Assembly (NCBI RefSeq): GCF_000818395.1
Contig: NZ_JWJG01000028.1
Span: 1-64,000, forward strand
Length of the DNA: 64,000 bases
Direction of reading: 5' to 3'
DNA from: Noviherbaspirillum autotrophicum
GTDB lineage: Bacteria; Pseudomonadota; Gammaproteobacteria; Burkholderiales; Burkholderiaceae_D
Made by a program: the position numbers and the translations under genes. The notes under the pieces are model-generated. The model searched no databases, was not told the origin of the DNA, and worked only from the letters and a program-made list of their open reading frames with translations. The first letter of the stretch is position 1. Every line of letters begins with the position of its first letter. Of this stretch, positions 54,121-62,781 are shown one piece after another.

Positions 54121-56730
54121 CTACGCGGCGGCGGCCATCAGCGACTCGAACGCCTCGGCGGCGAGCGCCTCCGAGAACAGGAAACCCTGCCCGTAATCGC
54201 AGCCGGCGCGCAGCAGAATATCCCTTTGCTCGGGCGTCTCGATGCCTTCCGCAACCGCCTGCAAGCCCAGCTCATGCGCCATCACGATGATCGACTTGAC
54301 GATCGTGCGGTCGCTGGCGCTGCTGACCATTTCACGCACGAACGACTGGTCGATCTTCAGGTAATCGATGTCGAATTTCTTCAGGTACTGCATGGAGGAG
54401 TAGCCGGTGCCGAAGTCGTCGATCGCCACCTGGATGCCGGCGTCGCGGTACGCCAGCAGGCGCTCGGCGACCGCCGGCGACGCGTTGAGCAGCAGGCCTT
54501 CCGTGATCTCGACCGCCACGGCGCTGCCCAGCAATCCGAGCATGTCGAGGTACTGCAGCCAGCCCACCCCCTGCTCGGCCGCATGGAACTGGGCCGGCGA
54601 TGCGTTGACGCTGACCTGCACGGTCTTGCCCAGCTGCGACTGCCACTGGCGCGAACGCCCGGCCGCCTGCCGGAACACCCAGTCGCCGATCTCGTTGATC
54701 AGGCCGGTTTCCTCGGCAATCGGGATGAACTGAGACGGCGGCACCGGGCCCAGCGTCGGGTGGTGCCAGCGCAGCAGCGCCTCCGCCTTGACGATGCGCC
54801 CGGTCGCCAGCTCCACCACTGGCTGGTAATGCACTTCCAGCTGCCCGACGGCGAGCGCCTCGCGCAAGTCGTTTGCCAGCCGCAGGCGGCGCTGCGCCCT
54901 TTCCTGCATCGAGGGCGTGAAGTAGCGGAACTGGTTGCGCCCGGCATGCTTGGCGGCGTACATCGCCTGGTCCGCATTCGTGATCAGCTGTTCGGCGGTG
55001 GCGGCATCGGCCTCGAACATCGTGATGCCGATGCTGCCCGAGATGTACACGGTCTGCTGGTTGATGAAAAACGGCTTGGCCAGCGCGCGCAGGATCTTCT
55101 GCGCCACGTCTTCGACATGCGCCAGGTCGACCAGCTCGGTCAGGATGACGGTGAATTCATCGCCGCCCAGGCGTGCCACGGTGTCCGACTTGCGCACGCA
55201 GGCGGTGAGGCGCTGCGCGGCTTCCACCAGCAACTGGTCACCAGCGTCGTGCCCGAGCAGGTCATTGACTTCCTTGAACCGGTCCAGGTCGATGAATATC
55301 AGGCTCATGGTGTGCGGCGAGCGCGGCGCCTTCCTGACCTCCTGGTCCAGCCGGTCGCGGAACAGGCGCCGGTTCGGCAAGCCGGTCAGGGCATCGAAAT
55401 TGGCCTGGCGCCAAATCAGCTCGTCCGATTCCTTTTTCTCCGAGATGTCGGTGACGGTGCCAGTCATGCGCGACGGCAGGTCGCTGCTTTCATGGCCCAC
55501 CACGATGCCGCGCGCGCGCACCCATTTCCAGCTGCCGTCGCTGCACTGGAAGCGGAATTCGAATGCCACCGGCATACCCACGCGCGCGGCTGCGCGCACG
55601 GCGTTGAGCGCGCCCTCCAGGTCGTCCGGATGCACGCGCTCCTTCCATGCCTCGATCCGGTTGGGAAAATCGTGCTCGCCGTAGCCGAACATTTCCCGGA
55701 AGCGCCGCGAAAACACGACTTCGCCGGTGCGTATGTTCCAGTCCCAGATGCCATCGCCGGCGCCTTCCACGGCCAGTTTCCAGCGCTCGTTGCTCGCCTG
55801 CAGCGCTTCCTTTGCCAGCACGTGCTCCGTCACGTCCTGCCCCTGGATGAAGATGCCCGCCATCTTGCCTTCGAGGTCCGTAAACGGCTGGAACACGAAA
55901 TCGACGTACCGCTCGCTCAGCGGCGCATCGGGCTGCTGCTGCAGCATGGCCTTCATCTGGCGCCCGACAAAGGCTTCGCCTGTCCGGTACACCTGGTCCA
56001 GCAGGCAGCCGTAGCCCTGCGCGACGACTTCCGGCAAGGCCTCGACGACCGGCTTGCCGATCATTTCGCGGTGGCCGAACAGCTGGCAGAACGATTCATT
56101 GACCACATCGAGCACATGATCGGGGCCGCGCGTGATGGCGACGAAGCCGGGCGCCTGCCGGAACAGGTGCAATAAATGTTCGCGCTCCTGGTCGAGCAGG
56201 CGGTTGGCCGCCTCCAGCGCCTGCGCGCGGCTGAAGACGCTGCCGGCGATTTGGTAGTCGACATCGTCGCGCACCGGCAGGTCGCCCCTGCCCTGCTGCA
56301 GCCTGACCAGTTCCGTGACATCGATCGGGCTCTGGAACAGGAATGACACATTGCCCTGCGCGTCGAGCACCGGGGTGTGGATCAGGCTCCAGTAGCGCTC
56401 CTCGAACTCGCTTTTTCCCTCCGACGTGCGACGCGGGATGTTGTAGTGGACGAGCGCGAGATGGTCCGGCCGGCGGGTGCTCAGGACGCGTTGCAGCGAT
56501 GCCTGAATGGTGGTGAGGCCGCGATCGGGAAGCATAGCGGGATCGACGGGAAAAACATCGAACAGACCGCCCCCCACGATCTCTTCCCGGGTACGGCTGG
56601 TCAAGCACAGGTAGGCGTCGTTCGCGCCAAGAATGACGAAATCGGTGGATAGCAGGAGGTAGGGAAACGGCGACGCATTAATCAGCGCCACCAGGTCCAG
56701 GTCATCGCACAATGCGCCCAGCTCGCTCAT
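54121..56730 (-). CDS. PAS-GGDEF-EAL cyclic-di-GMP protein (869 aa)
   Basis: GGGAGA lies nine bases before ATG at 56730. Three PAS domains occupy about residues 10-440. The GGDEF domain has an intact active site LGGDEFTVIL near residue 535, and a PAC-type TDISEKKESDE segment precedes it. The EAL domain has EALLRWHHP near 640 and DDFGTGYSSMQYL near 790. It could both make and degrade cyclic-di-GMP. No transmembrane helix is seen, so it is a cytoplasmic sensor, perhaps with haem or flavin in a PAS. Confidence 0.95.
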   Translation of the reverse strand: MSELGALCDDLDLVALINASPFPYLLLSTDFVILGANDAYLCLTSRTREEIVGGGLFDVFPVDPAMLPDRGLTTIQASLQRVLSTRRPDHLALVHYNIPRRTSEGKSEFEERYWSLIHTPVLDAQGNVSFLFQSPIDVTELVRLQQGRGDLPVRDDVDYQIAGSVFSRAQALEAANRLLDQEREHLLHLFRQAPGFVAITRGPDHVLDVVNESFCQLFGHREMIGKPVVEALPEVVAQGYGCLLDQVYRTGEAFVGRQMKAMLQQQPDAPLSERYVDFVFQPFTDLEGKMAGIFIQGQDVTEHVLAKEALQASNERWKLAVEGAGDGIWDWNIRTGEVVFSRRFREMFGYGEHDFPNRIEAWKERVHPDDLEGALNAVRAAARVGMPVAFEFRFQCSDGSWKWVRARGIVVGHESSDLPSRMTGTVTDISEKKESDELIWRQANFDALTGLPNRRLFRDRLDQEVRKAPRSPHTMSLIFIDLDRFKEVNDLLGHDAGDQLLVEAAQRLTACVRKSDTVARLGGDEFTVILTELVDLAHVEDVAQKILRALAKPFFINQQTVYISGSIGITMFEADAATAEQLITNADQAMYAAKHAGRNQFRYFTPSMQERAQRRLRLANDLREALAVGQLEVHYQPVVELATGRIVKAEALLRWHHPTLGPVPPSQFIPIAEETGLINEIGDWVFRQAAGRSRQWQSQLGKTVQVSVNASPAQFHAAEQGVGWLQYLDMLGLLGSAVAVEITEGLLLNASPAVAERLLAYRDAGIQVAIDDFGTGYSSMQYLKKFDIDYLKIDQSFVREMVSSASDRTIVKSIIVMAHELGLQAVAEGIETPEQRDILLRAGCDYGQGFLFSEALAAEAFESLMAAAA

Positions 56731-57012
56731 CGGATCGAGTCTCCCGCTTCTCATCGTAAAACAGCGCGATGAACAAGTCGCGATGAAAAATTGCTCATCA
56801 GCTATATCACCTTGTTAAAGCCGCAAACCCTTTGGTTCCTTCTCCTATGGTTCGTTTTTTTGCAAAAAGTTTAACTGGCAGGCACACATTCATTCCGTTC
56901 GTCGTGCTGACGCCACACCTCTTCGCCATTGCGGTCCGATGGCGGTATTGATGTTTGTCGCCGGCAAGATATCGAGCGCTTGCCGTGGTCGGCACGCTCA
57001 GCGGACTATCTT

Positions 57013-58107
57013 TTAAGGCAACAGGCGCGCCGGAATCAGGCGGCGGATTGCGCGGCCTGCGACGTCGCGACAGCGCGGGTTGTGCAGGCATATGCCGCCC
57101 ATCAATCCCGCCACGCAGCCCAGCACCGTATCGAAGAAGCGCGCCTCGATCAGCATGTAGGGCGAGCCGTGCCCCAGCGTGGCCGCTTCGGCCAGCAGGA
57201 TGGTCAGCGGCGTGATGAAGACCGCGGCCAGCGCGTAATGCCGCACCACGATCGATTCGATGATGAACGTCAGCGCCATCATCATCAGAGAAATGCTCCA
57301 CTTGTCCAGCGGGATCAGCAGCAAGCCCCAGGACAGCAGCAGGCCGATACTGGTGCCGATCACGCGGTGCAGCTGCCTGGTCCAGACCGCGCGCAGCGAC
57401 GTGCCCTGGATCACGGCCAGGCAGCTCACCGGGACCCAGTAGGCCTTTTGCAGCTGCAGCACCTGGGCCAGGGCGAGCGATAGGCCGACGAACACGCCGA
57501 TGACCACCGAGTCGAATACCACGAAATCGAAGGTTGGCTCCGGCAAGGGAGCGACCGGCTTGGGCGCATGCAGGCGCAGCATGTAGACGCTGTAGAAAAA
57601 ACCGATCACGCAGGCCAGCACGCTGCCCATCGCGATAAGCCCCACCAGCAGCGGCAGTTGCAGCAACTGGACCGGAGAATACGCGCCGATCGACGCGGCC
57701 ATGATGAAAAACAGGCCGCCAGGCGGCCCCATGCCGTAAAAGCGGCAGACCATCATCACCAGCAGCGCAAGTACGGCCAGCACGGGCATCATTGCCACCG
57801 GAAAAAAGTGACTCATCAGCCCGAGCGTATAGCAGGCGATCATGCCGAAGGCGCAAGCCATCAGCGTGATCATGCGGTGATACAGCGGTGTGCCGGGCAG
57901 GTAGAGAAACACCAGGCCCCCGAGCGAGGACACCAGCCCGTAGCCGAGATGATCGAAATAGGCGCCGATCAGCAGCGGCAGGCCGGACGCCAGGGCCGCC
58001 GCGAACGGCATTTGCCAGGCCCGGTCGCTGGCTTGGATGATCGTCAGCTGACGCAGCTCTTCCCGCATCAGCGCCTGCAACCTGCTCCATCTGCCGGCGC
58101 GCGTCAT
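57013..58107 (-). CDS. FUSC-family aromatic acid exporter-like membrane protein (364 aa)
   Basis: AAAGGCA lies before ATG at 58107; the frame extends to 58167. About ten membrane helices are present, with LGGLVFLYLPGTPLYHRMITLMACAFG and YWVPVSCLAVIQGTSLRAVWTRQLHRVIGTSIG (key: WVPVSxxxVxQGxxxRxxxxRxxxRxxGT), the FUSC signature. It may export aromatic acids or similar compounds. It lies between the PAS-GGDEF-EAL and MscL genes. Confidence 0.85.
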   Translation of the reverse strand: MTRAGRWSRLQALMREELRQLTIIQASDRAWQMPFAAALASGLPLLIGAYFDHLGYGLVSSLGGLVFLYLPGTPLYHRMITLMACAFGMIACYTLGLMSHFFPVAMMPVLAVLALLVMMVCRFYGMGPPGGLFFIMAASIGAYSPVQLLQLPLLVGLIAMGSVLACVIGFFYSVYMLRLHAPKPVAPLPEPTFDFVVFDSVVIGVFVGLSLALAQVLQLQKAYWVPVSCLAVIQGTSLRAVWTRQLHRVIGTSIGLLLSWGLLLIPLDKWSISLMMMALTFIIESIVVRHYALAAVFITPLTILLAEAATLGHGSPYMLIEARFFDTVLGCVAGLMGGICLHNPRCRDVAGRAIRRLIPARLLP

Positions 58108-58180
58108 CGGCTGCCTTTCTCGTTTTTCATTACGCGCTTGGACCGGGCGAACGGGTAAGCATTCCAAGCGACCACGGCGG

Positions 58181-58597
58181 CTACTTCTTCAGGCTGTCGC
58201 GGATTTCGCGCAGCAAGACGATATCTTCCGGTGTGGGTGCCGGTGCCGGGGGCGCCGACGGTTTTTCCTTCCTGAAGCGGTTCATCTGCTTGACCATGAT
58301 AAAGATGACGAAAGCCAGGATGAGGAAGTTGAGCGTGACGGTCAGGAAGTTGCCGTATGCAAGCACCGCTCCCGCCTTCTTGGCTTCGGCCAGCGTATCG
58401 GCGCTCTGGCCCGCCAGCGGAATGAAGTAGTTGCTGAAGTCCAATCCGCCGAACAGCTTGCTGACCACCGGCATGATGACGTCGCCGACCAGCGAATCGA
58501 CGATCTTGCCAAACGCACCGCCGATGATGACGCCGACGGCGAGATCCATGACGTTGCCCTTGACGGCAAATTCCTTGAATTCACTCATGATGCTCAT
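58181..58597 (-). CDS. mscL: Large-conductance mechanosensitive channel
   Basis: AGGGAA precedes ATG at 58597; a second ATG at 58588 is possible. [37 protein letters not shown] (key: [20 protein letters not shown]) is the first helix and filter, then [19 protein letters not shown] is the second, followed by the C-terminal cytoplasmic helix. At 138 aa it is the usual length. It opens at extreme membrane tension to release solutes. Confidence 0.97.
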   Translation of the reverse strand: MSIMSEFKEFAVKGNVMDLAVGVIIGGAFGKIVDSLVGDVIMPVVSKLFGGLDFSNYFIPLAGQSADTLAEAKKAGAVLAYGNFLTVTLNFLILAFVIFIMVKQMNRFRKEKPSAPPAPAPTPEDIVLLREIRDSLKK

Positions 58598-58752
58598 GGA
58601 TAGGATTCCCTGAAAGGTTGGAAAAGAGACTGCCGGCCGAAGACGGTTTTTAAGATTATGCCATTCAGAAACGGAATATCGTTGGCGGGCGTTGGTTGGG
58701 GGATATCCACAGTACAATAAGATTCTCCTCGCAGTTACCATCGCCCTTCCGC

Positions 58753-59580
58753 ATGACGACTTCACCGACCGGCCTCGCACCCTGGATCCAACGCCTGAGC
58801 AATCAGGAAATTCCGGTCTTGCGGCAAACCGCCCGCGCGCTTGCCGATGTGCGCCAGTATGCCGACAGCGTCGGCGTGCGCAAGATCGCCGCCATCGTGC
58901 TCAACGATCCGCTGATGACGGCGCGAGTGTTGCGATTCGTGGCCAGTCGCCGCAGCCGGCGTCAGTTGCAGGACCTGTCAACGGTCGAACATGCGGTGAT
59001 GATGCTGGGCGTCGAGCCTTTCTTTCATCACTTCGCGCAATTCGACATCATCGAAGACCGGCTCAAGCCCTATCCGCAGGCATTGCTCGGACTGCTGCAT
59101 GTGGTGCGGCGCGCCCAGCGCGCGGCGCGTTATGCGCTTGACTGGGCCACCTGGCGCCACGACCTCAACAGCGAGGAAGTGGCAATCGCCGCGCTGCTGC
59201 ACGACCTGGCCGAAATGCTGGTCTGGTGCGCGTCGCCGCAGCAGGCGCTGGGCATCCAGGCGCTGCAGGCGGACAACCTCGCCATGCGCAGCGCCGACGC
59301 CCAGACGGCCGTACTCGGCTTTGCATTCAACGACTTGCAAACCGTGCTGTGCAAGGACTGGCAATTGCCGGAACTGCTGGCGAACCTGATGGACGACAAG
59401 CACGCCGGGCGCGGGCGGGTGAAGAATGTCAAGCTGGCGGTCGATCTGGCGCGCCACTCCGCCCACGGCTGGGACGACCCGGCGCTGCCGGACGACTTCC
59501 GCGCCATTGCCGCGCTGATGAATATCGACGAGGCGACGCTGCAGCTCAGGCTGGGCTTGCCGCGTCCCGCCGCAGGCTAA
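58753..59580 (+). CDS. HDOD-domain signalling protein (275 aa)
   Basis: ATG at 58753 is selected over an upstream in-frame TTG at 58696. The HDOD domain runs from about residue 20 to 220: [36 protein letters not shown] and [16 protein letters not shown]. The last keeps an HD pair, whereas most HDOD proteins lack full catalytic residues. Such proteins act in signal transduction, often with cyclic-di-GMP or quorum pathways. It is divergent from mscL. Confidence 0.85.
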   Translation: MTTSPTGLAPWIQRLSNQEIPVLRQTARALADVRQYADSVGVRKIAAIVLNDPLMTARVLRFVASRRSRRQLQDLSTVEHAVMMLGVEPFFHHFAQFDIIEDRLKPYPQALLGLLHVVRRAQRAARYALDWATWRHDLNSEEVAIAALLHDLAEMLVWCASPQQALGIQALQADNLAMRSADAQTAVLGFAFNDLQTVLCKDWQLPELLANLMDDKHAGRGRVKNVKLAVDLARHSAHGWDDPALPDDFRAIAALMNIDEATLQLRLGLPRPAAG

Positions 59581-59756
59581 AACGAGCGGCCGAACTCGCT
59601 TTTACTCGGAAAAGCCGAGAAGTTGCGCGATGTCATTGCGCCCGGAGCGTAGCGCGAACGGATCAGGCATCGATGGATGCCACCGGACTGGAACCGCCCG
59701 GGCCACAAGCGCGTCAGCATCTGGGCCACGGGCGAGCTGGAGGGAAAACGAACGTC

Positions 59757-60275
59757 CTAGAAATACTTCTTGAGGACTTCGCCGAACGCTTCTTCGACGG
59801 ACTTGCCCTGCTTCATCAGGGTGGTGATCTCATCCGAATGTTCGGAAATCGTCGACGGCAGCGTCTGGCGATTGTTCTTGAAGTATTCGTAGCGTTGCGC
59901 GGCGAACTGCTCTTCCAGGCGGGCTGCGCTGGTGCGCGGCGTACCGCTGGCCCGCACCACGCGCGCGCCGCGCACCGAGGAAGCGGTGCGCACGCCGGCA
60001 ATCGCCGCCTTCACCTGGTCGAGCGTATAGACCGAGGTCGCGTTGGCGCCTGCGAATTCTTCCTCGGAAGGACGCAACAAGTGGTGGTTGCGGTCGAACG
60101 CCATCGTCTTGTCGAGCGACGTGATGATCTGGTAGCTCGGCTCGGCGCCGATGCTGACACGGGAAAACTGCACGCGGTCGCCATAATCGACCATCTTTGC
60201 CATGACCGCCTTGAGATATTCGACTGGAAGGCTATCGAAATTGCCGTTCCAGCGCTTGCTTCTAGATGTAACCAA
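59757..60275 (-). CDS. Hypothetical protein (172 aa), TTG start uncertain
   Basis: RWNGNFDSLPVEYLKAVMAKMVDYGDRVQFSRV (key: DYGDRVQF) opens the protein; TSLDKTMAFDRNHHLLRPSEEEF, VRGARVVRASGTPR and EVLKKYF follow. A TTG at 60275 gives the longest form; an ATG at 60203 would give 148 aa with AAGGCG upstream. Immediately upstream, a different frame reads MSNFFESRADWLHLE, so a frameshift that removed the original start is possible. No family is recognised. Confidence 0.55.
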   Translation of the reverse strand: MVTSRSKRWNGNFDSLPVEYLKAVMAKMVDYGDRVQFSRVSIGAEPSYQIITSLDKTMAFDRNHHLLRPSEEEFAGANATSVYTLDQVKAAIAGVRTASSVRGARVVRASGTPRTSAARLEEQFAAQRYEYFKNNRQTLPSTISEHSDEITTLMKQGKSVEEAFGEVLKKYF

Positions 60276-60723
60276 TCTGCTCTGCTTTCAAAAAAGTTGC
60301 TCATTTTCCTACAGCCTGCATATGCCGCATGCGGCAACGTCAGGCAGGGGGCGCATTATCTCCTGATTATCCTCTGTATTGGCTGAACACGCTTTGATCT
60401 ATCGGACCAGCCCTTGTTCTGCGCGGGCCATGGCCGTGTTGCACAACCGCATTACCTGTCCGAATCGCATGGCTATTGGGCGCCGGCGGCCATCGCAACT
60501 GCGCTCTCATTGTCACAATACTGCATCCGGTGCTTTTCGCCTTGCGCAATGACGACGTGCATGCGCGACAAGTGAACTGGTTGCCTATCCTCCAATCGGA
60601 TGAGCATGTCCTCCCCCGAGGTACGTATTGGCGCCAACTTGCGTATTGCCAATAATTAGCGTAACCGGCGCTCCGGCCCGCCCGGCGGTAGCCATGACTC
60701 TGATATATGAAGGACAAGTAAGT
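60276..60723. other. 448-base intergenic region
   Basis: It separates divergent genes. TATTGGC at 60626-60632 and GCCAATA at 60648-60654 form an inverted repeat about 80 bases upstream of the PilJ-N gene. No coding sequence other than a possible lost N-terminus of the gene at 59757 (near 60265-60302) is seen. Confidence 0.45.
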
Positions 60724-61572
60724 ATGCTGCGACAAGCAATGTGGGCGATCTCGATTTCCTGCCTGGGCGGCGGGCTCATCGCAACAGCGACCGCCGTCGC
60801 GGCGCCGGCGGTCGAATCGGCGCACGCGGAGCCGTCCCGGGGCGAACTCGTCAATGAATCTGGCCGCCTGCGCATGCTGGCCGAACGCATGGGCAAGGCT
60901 TATGCGCAAATCGCGTTGAACGTCATGCCCGACAAGGCGCGCGAACAGATGGCGCAGTCGCAAAAGCGCTTCGAGGACAATCTGCGCTTCGTCGCGCGCG
61001 GCGCTAACACGCCGGAACTCAAGAGTCAGTTGCAAGCAGTCACCACCGCCTACCGCTCCTACGCGCTTGCACTGACCGTGCCGCCGACCCGCGACAGCGT
61101 GGCGCTGGCGCATCGCCAGACCGAGCAAGTGGTGGCCGACGCGGACCGCCTCACGGCGGCATTCGATGCCCACGCCCAGGGCGGCACCGCCAAGATCGTC
61201 AATATCTCGGGGCGCGAGCGCATGCTGTCGCAACGCCTGGCGCGGCTGTATTTCGCCGCTGCGCTCTCCGGCAACAACAAGAGCGACATCGAGAAATACC
61301 GCATCGAATTCAAGAATGCGCTCGTGACGCTGGAAGGCGCGCCCTTGTCGAGCCCGGAAATCAAGCGCGAGCTGGAACTGGCCAAGACCCAATGGCTTTT
61401 CTTCGACCAGGCCATGCAAGGCATCGGTGATACCGCCAGCAATATCCGCAATGTCGCCACCACCAGCGAGCGCCTGCTCGAAACGATGGACAACATCACG
61501 GCCATGTACAGCAATTCGCTCAAGTACCTGGTCGGGGCCTTGCCCGCCTGGATCGCGTCCGGCATCGCCTGA
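60724..61572 (+). CDS. Exported protein with two PilJ-N (type IV pili MCP) domains (282 aa)
   Basis: AAGGA nine bases upstream of ATG at 60724. A signal peptide (AMWAISISCLGGGLIATATAVA) is followed by two copies of the PilJ N-terminal helix motif: NESGRLRMLAERMGKAY near residue 40 and NISGRERMLSQRLARLY near 158. The family domain is normally the periplasmic sensor part of chemoreceptors; here it stands alone without methyl-accepting domain. A binding or sensing role in the periplasm is likely. Confidence 0.82.
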   Translation: MLRQAMWAISISCLGGGLIATATAVAAPAVESAHAEPSRGELVNESGRLRMLAERMGKAYAQIALNVMPDKAREQMAQSQKRFEDNLRFVARGANTPELKSQLQAVTTAYRSYALALTVPPTRDSVALAHRQTEQVVADADRLTAAFDAHAQGGTAKIVNISGRERMLSQRLARLYFAAALSGNNKSDIEKYRIEFKNALVTLEGAPLSSPEIKRELELAKTQWLFFDQAMQGIGDTASNIRNVATTSERLLETMDNITAMYSNSLKYLVGALPAWIASGIA

Positions 61573-61751
61573 TCCAGCCCGGAAGCCGCGCCAGCCGGCA
61601 CGACGGGAGCTGCGCGCCGCACCGGAAAAGCAGTTCCTCTTGGATTATCCCACGCAGTGCGAGGGGGCCGCAGCGGCGCCGTTTGCGCTGCCGCGCCGCC
61701 GGCGTCGGTTATACTTCAGCCCCCAATCATTTCTGCACTAATCGAGGAATC

Positions 61752-62093
61752 ATGTCTGCCATACCCGCCTGCCCCCAATGCGCCATGGAGAACACTTATC
61801 CGGACGCGGACAACTATGTGTGCGCCGACTGCGGCCACGAGTGGCCGCAGTCGCAGGCTGCGCAGGCGGAAGAACCGGCCGGCGCGGCAGTCAAGGATGC
61901 CAATGGCAATGTGCTCAGCGACGGCGACGCAGTGGTGCTGATCAAGGACCTGAAAGTCAAAGGCTCGTCCATCACCCTGAAGATGGGCACCAAGGTCAAG
62001 AGCATCCGCTTAGTCGGCGGCGACCATGAAGTGGACTGCAAGATGGATGCGGGCAATTTCATGCTCAAGGCGTGCTACCTGCGCAAGGCGTGA
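61752..62093 (+). CDS. yjdM: YjdM/PhnA-type zinc-ribbon protein (113 aa)
   Basis: CPQCAMENTYPDADNYVCADCGHEW gives the N-terminal zinc ribbon (CxxC ... CxxC). VKDANGNVLSDGDAVVLIKDLKVKGSS and the C-terminal KVKSIRLVGGDHEVDCKMD block are the PhnA/YjdM domain. Despite the name the protein is not required for phosphonate use in E. coli. It is followed 37 bases later by a HopJ gene. Confidence 0.94.
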   Translation: MSAIPACPQCAMENTYPDADNYVCADCGHEWPQSQAAQAEEPAGAAVKDANGNVLSDGDAVVLIKDLKVKGSSITLKMGTKVKSIRLVGGDHEVDCKMDAGNFMLKACYLRKA

Positions 62094-62130
62094 GCCGCCT
62101 CTTCACACCAACCTGTTCCAGCCTAAAAAA

Positions 62131-62481
62131 ATGAAGATCGACGCTTTTCTCAAGAAACTCAACGATGTGCCCGAGTCAGTCACCTTCGACGACACCATGG
62201 CCGTCATCGGCGACGCCTATGAATTCACGCCGGCCGCCTTTACCAATGGCGCGCTCAGGAACGAAGCCGGCCAGAATTCCGGCTCGTGCAAGCTGTTTGC
62301 ATTCGCCAAACTGAATGCCTTGTCGGAGCAGCAGACGCTGGCCTGCTTCGGCGCGTACTACCGCGAAGACGTGCTGAAGAACCCGAACGGCAGCGACCAC
62401 CAGAACATCCGCAATTTCATGAAAACCGGCTGGTCCGGCGTGCAGTTCGACAGCATGCCGCTGCAGCCCAAGGCGGCGTAA
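62131..62481 (+). CDS. HopJ-family protein (116 aa)
   Basis: The sequence has VTFDDTMAVIGDAYEFTPAAFTNG, NSGSCKLFAFAKLNALSEQQTLACFGAYYREDVL (key: GSCKxFxFA) and NPNGSDHQNIRNFMKTGW, which match the HopJ type III effector family by name. Most bacterial members, as here, lie far from any secretion system and are cytoplasmic proteins of unknown function. It may be co-transcribed with yjdM. Confidence 0.92.
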   Translation: MKIDAFLKKLNDVPESVTFDDTMAVIGDAYEFTPAAFTNGALRNEAGQNSGSCKLFAFAKLNALSEQQTLACFGAYYREDVLKNPNGSDHQNIRNFMKTGWSGVQFDSMPLQPKAA

Positions 62482-62781
62482 CTCCTCCTCTTCGCAACGC
62501 CCCAGGGCGCGCCACGCCTGCGCCCTGCCCGGCCCGCGCTCAAGCCGGCATCACGACGGCCTGCCTGCCATAGGCGACCACGTGGCCGCCGTTTTCCCGC
62601 CGCCACATGCGGACGCCCCACCCGGTCCAATCCCTGCCTCGCAAAATGTTGCTTTATTGCAAAAATTGATTTTCCTCATGTTTTTCCTGAACATGCCGAG
62701 ATATAGATAAAAATTGGCGCGGCAATTTCACGTCTTGGCGGCGACAACGCACTGACAAGGTGCAGAAGGAGCGGACAAAGC
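62482..62781. other. 300-base intergenic region
   Basis: GC-rich in its first half, then AT-rich from about 62645 to 62730, which probably holds the promoter of the membrane sensor gene. No coding sequence or clear operator is seen. Confidence 0.4.

Noticed and set aside
54226-56175. Plus-strand open frame of 649 codons antisense to the PAS-GGDEF-EAL gene
   Set aside because: Shadow frame; all signature motifs are on the minus strand.
56807-56893. 28-codon minus-strand ORF in the gap before the PAS-GGDEF-EAL gene
   Set aside because: No ribosome binding site and no hydrophobic or conserved-looking pattern.
59603-59617. CTCGG/CCGAG hairpin after the HDOD gene as terminator
   Set aside because: Stem of only five pairs and no following T run.
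62650-62730. Flagellar sigma-28 promoter suggested by GCCGAGAT upstream of the truncated sensor
   Set aside because: The matching TAAA element at the required distance is missing.
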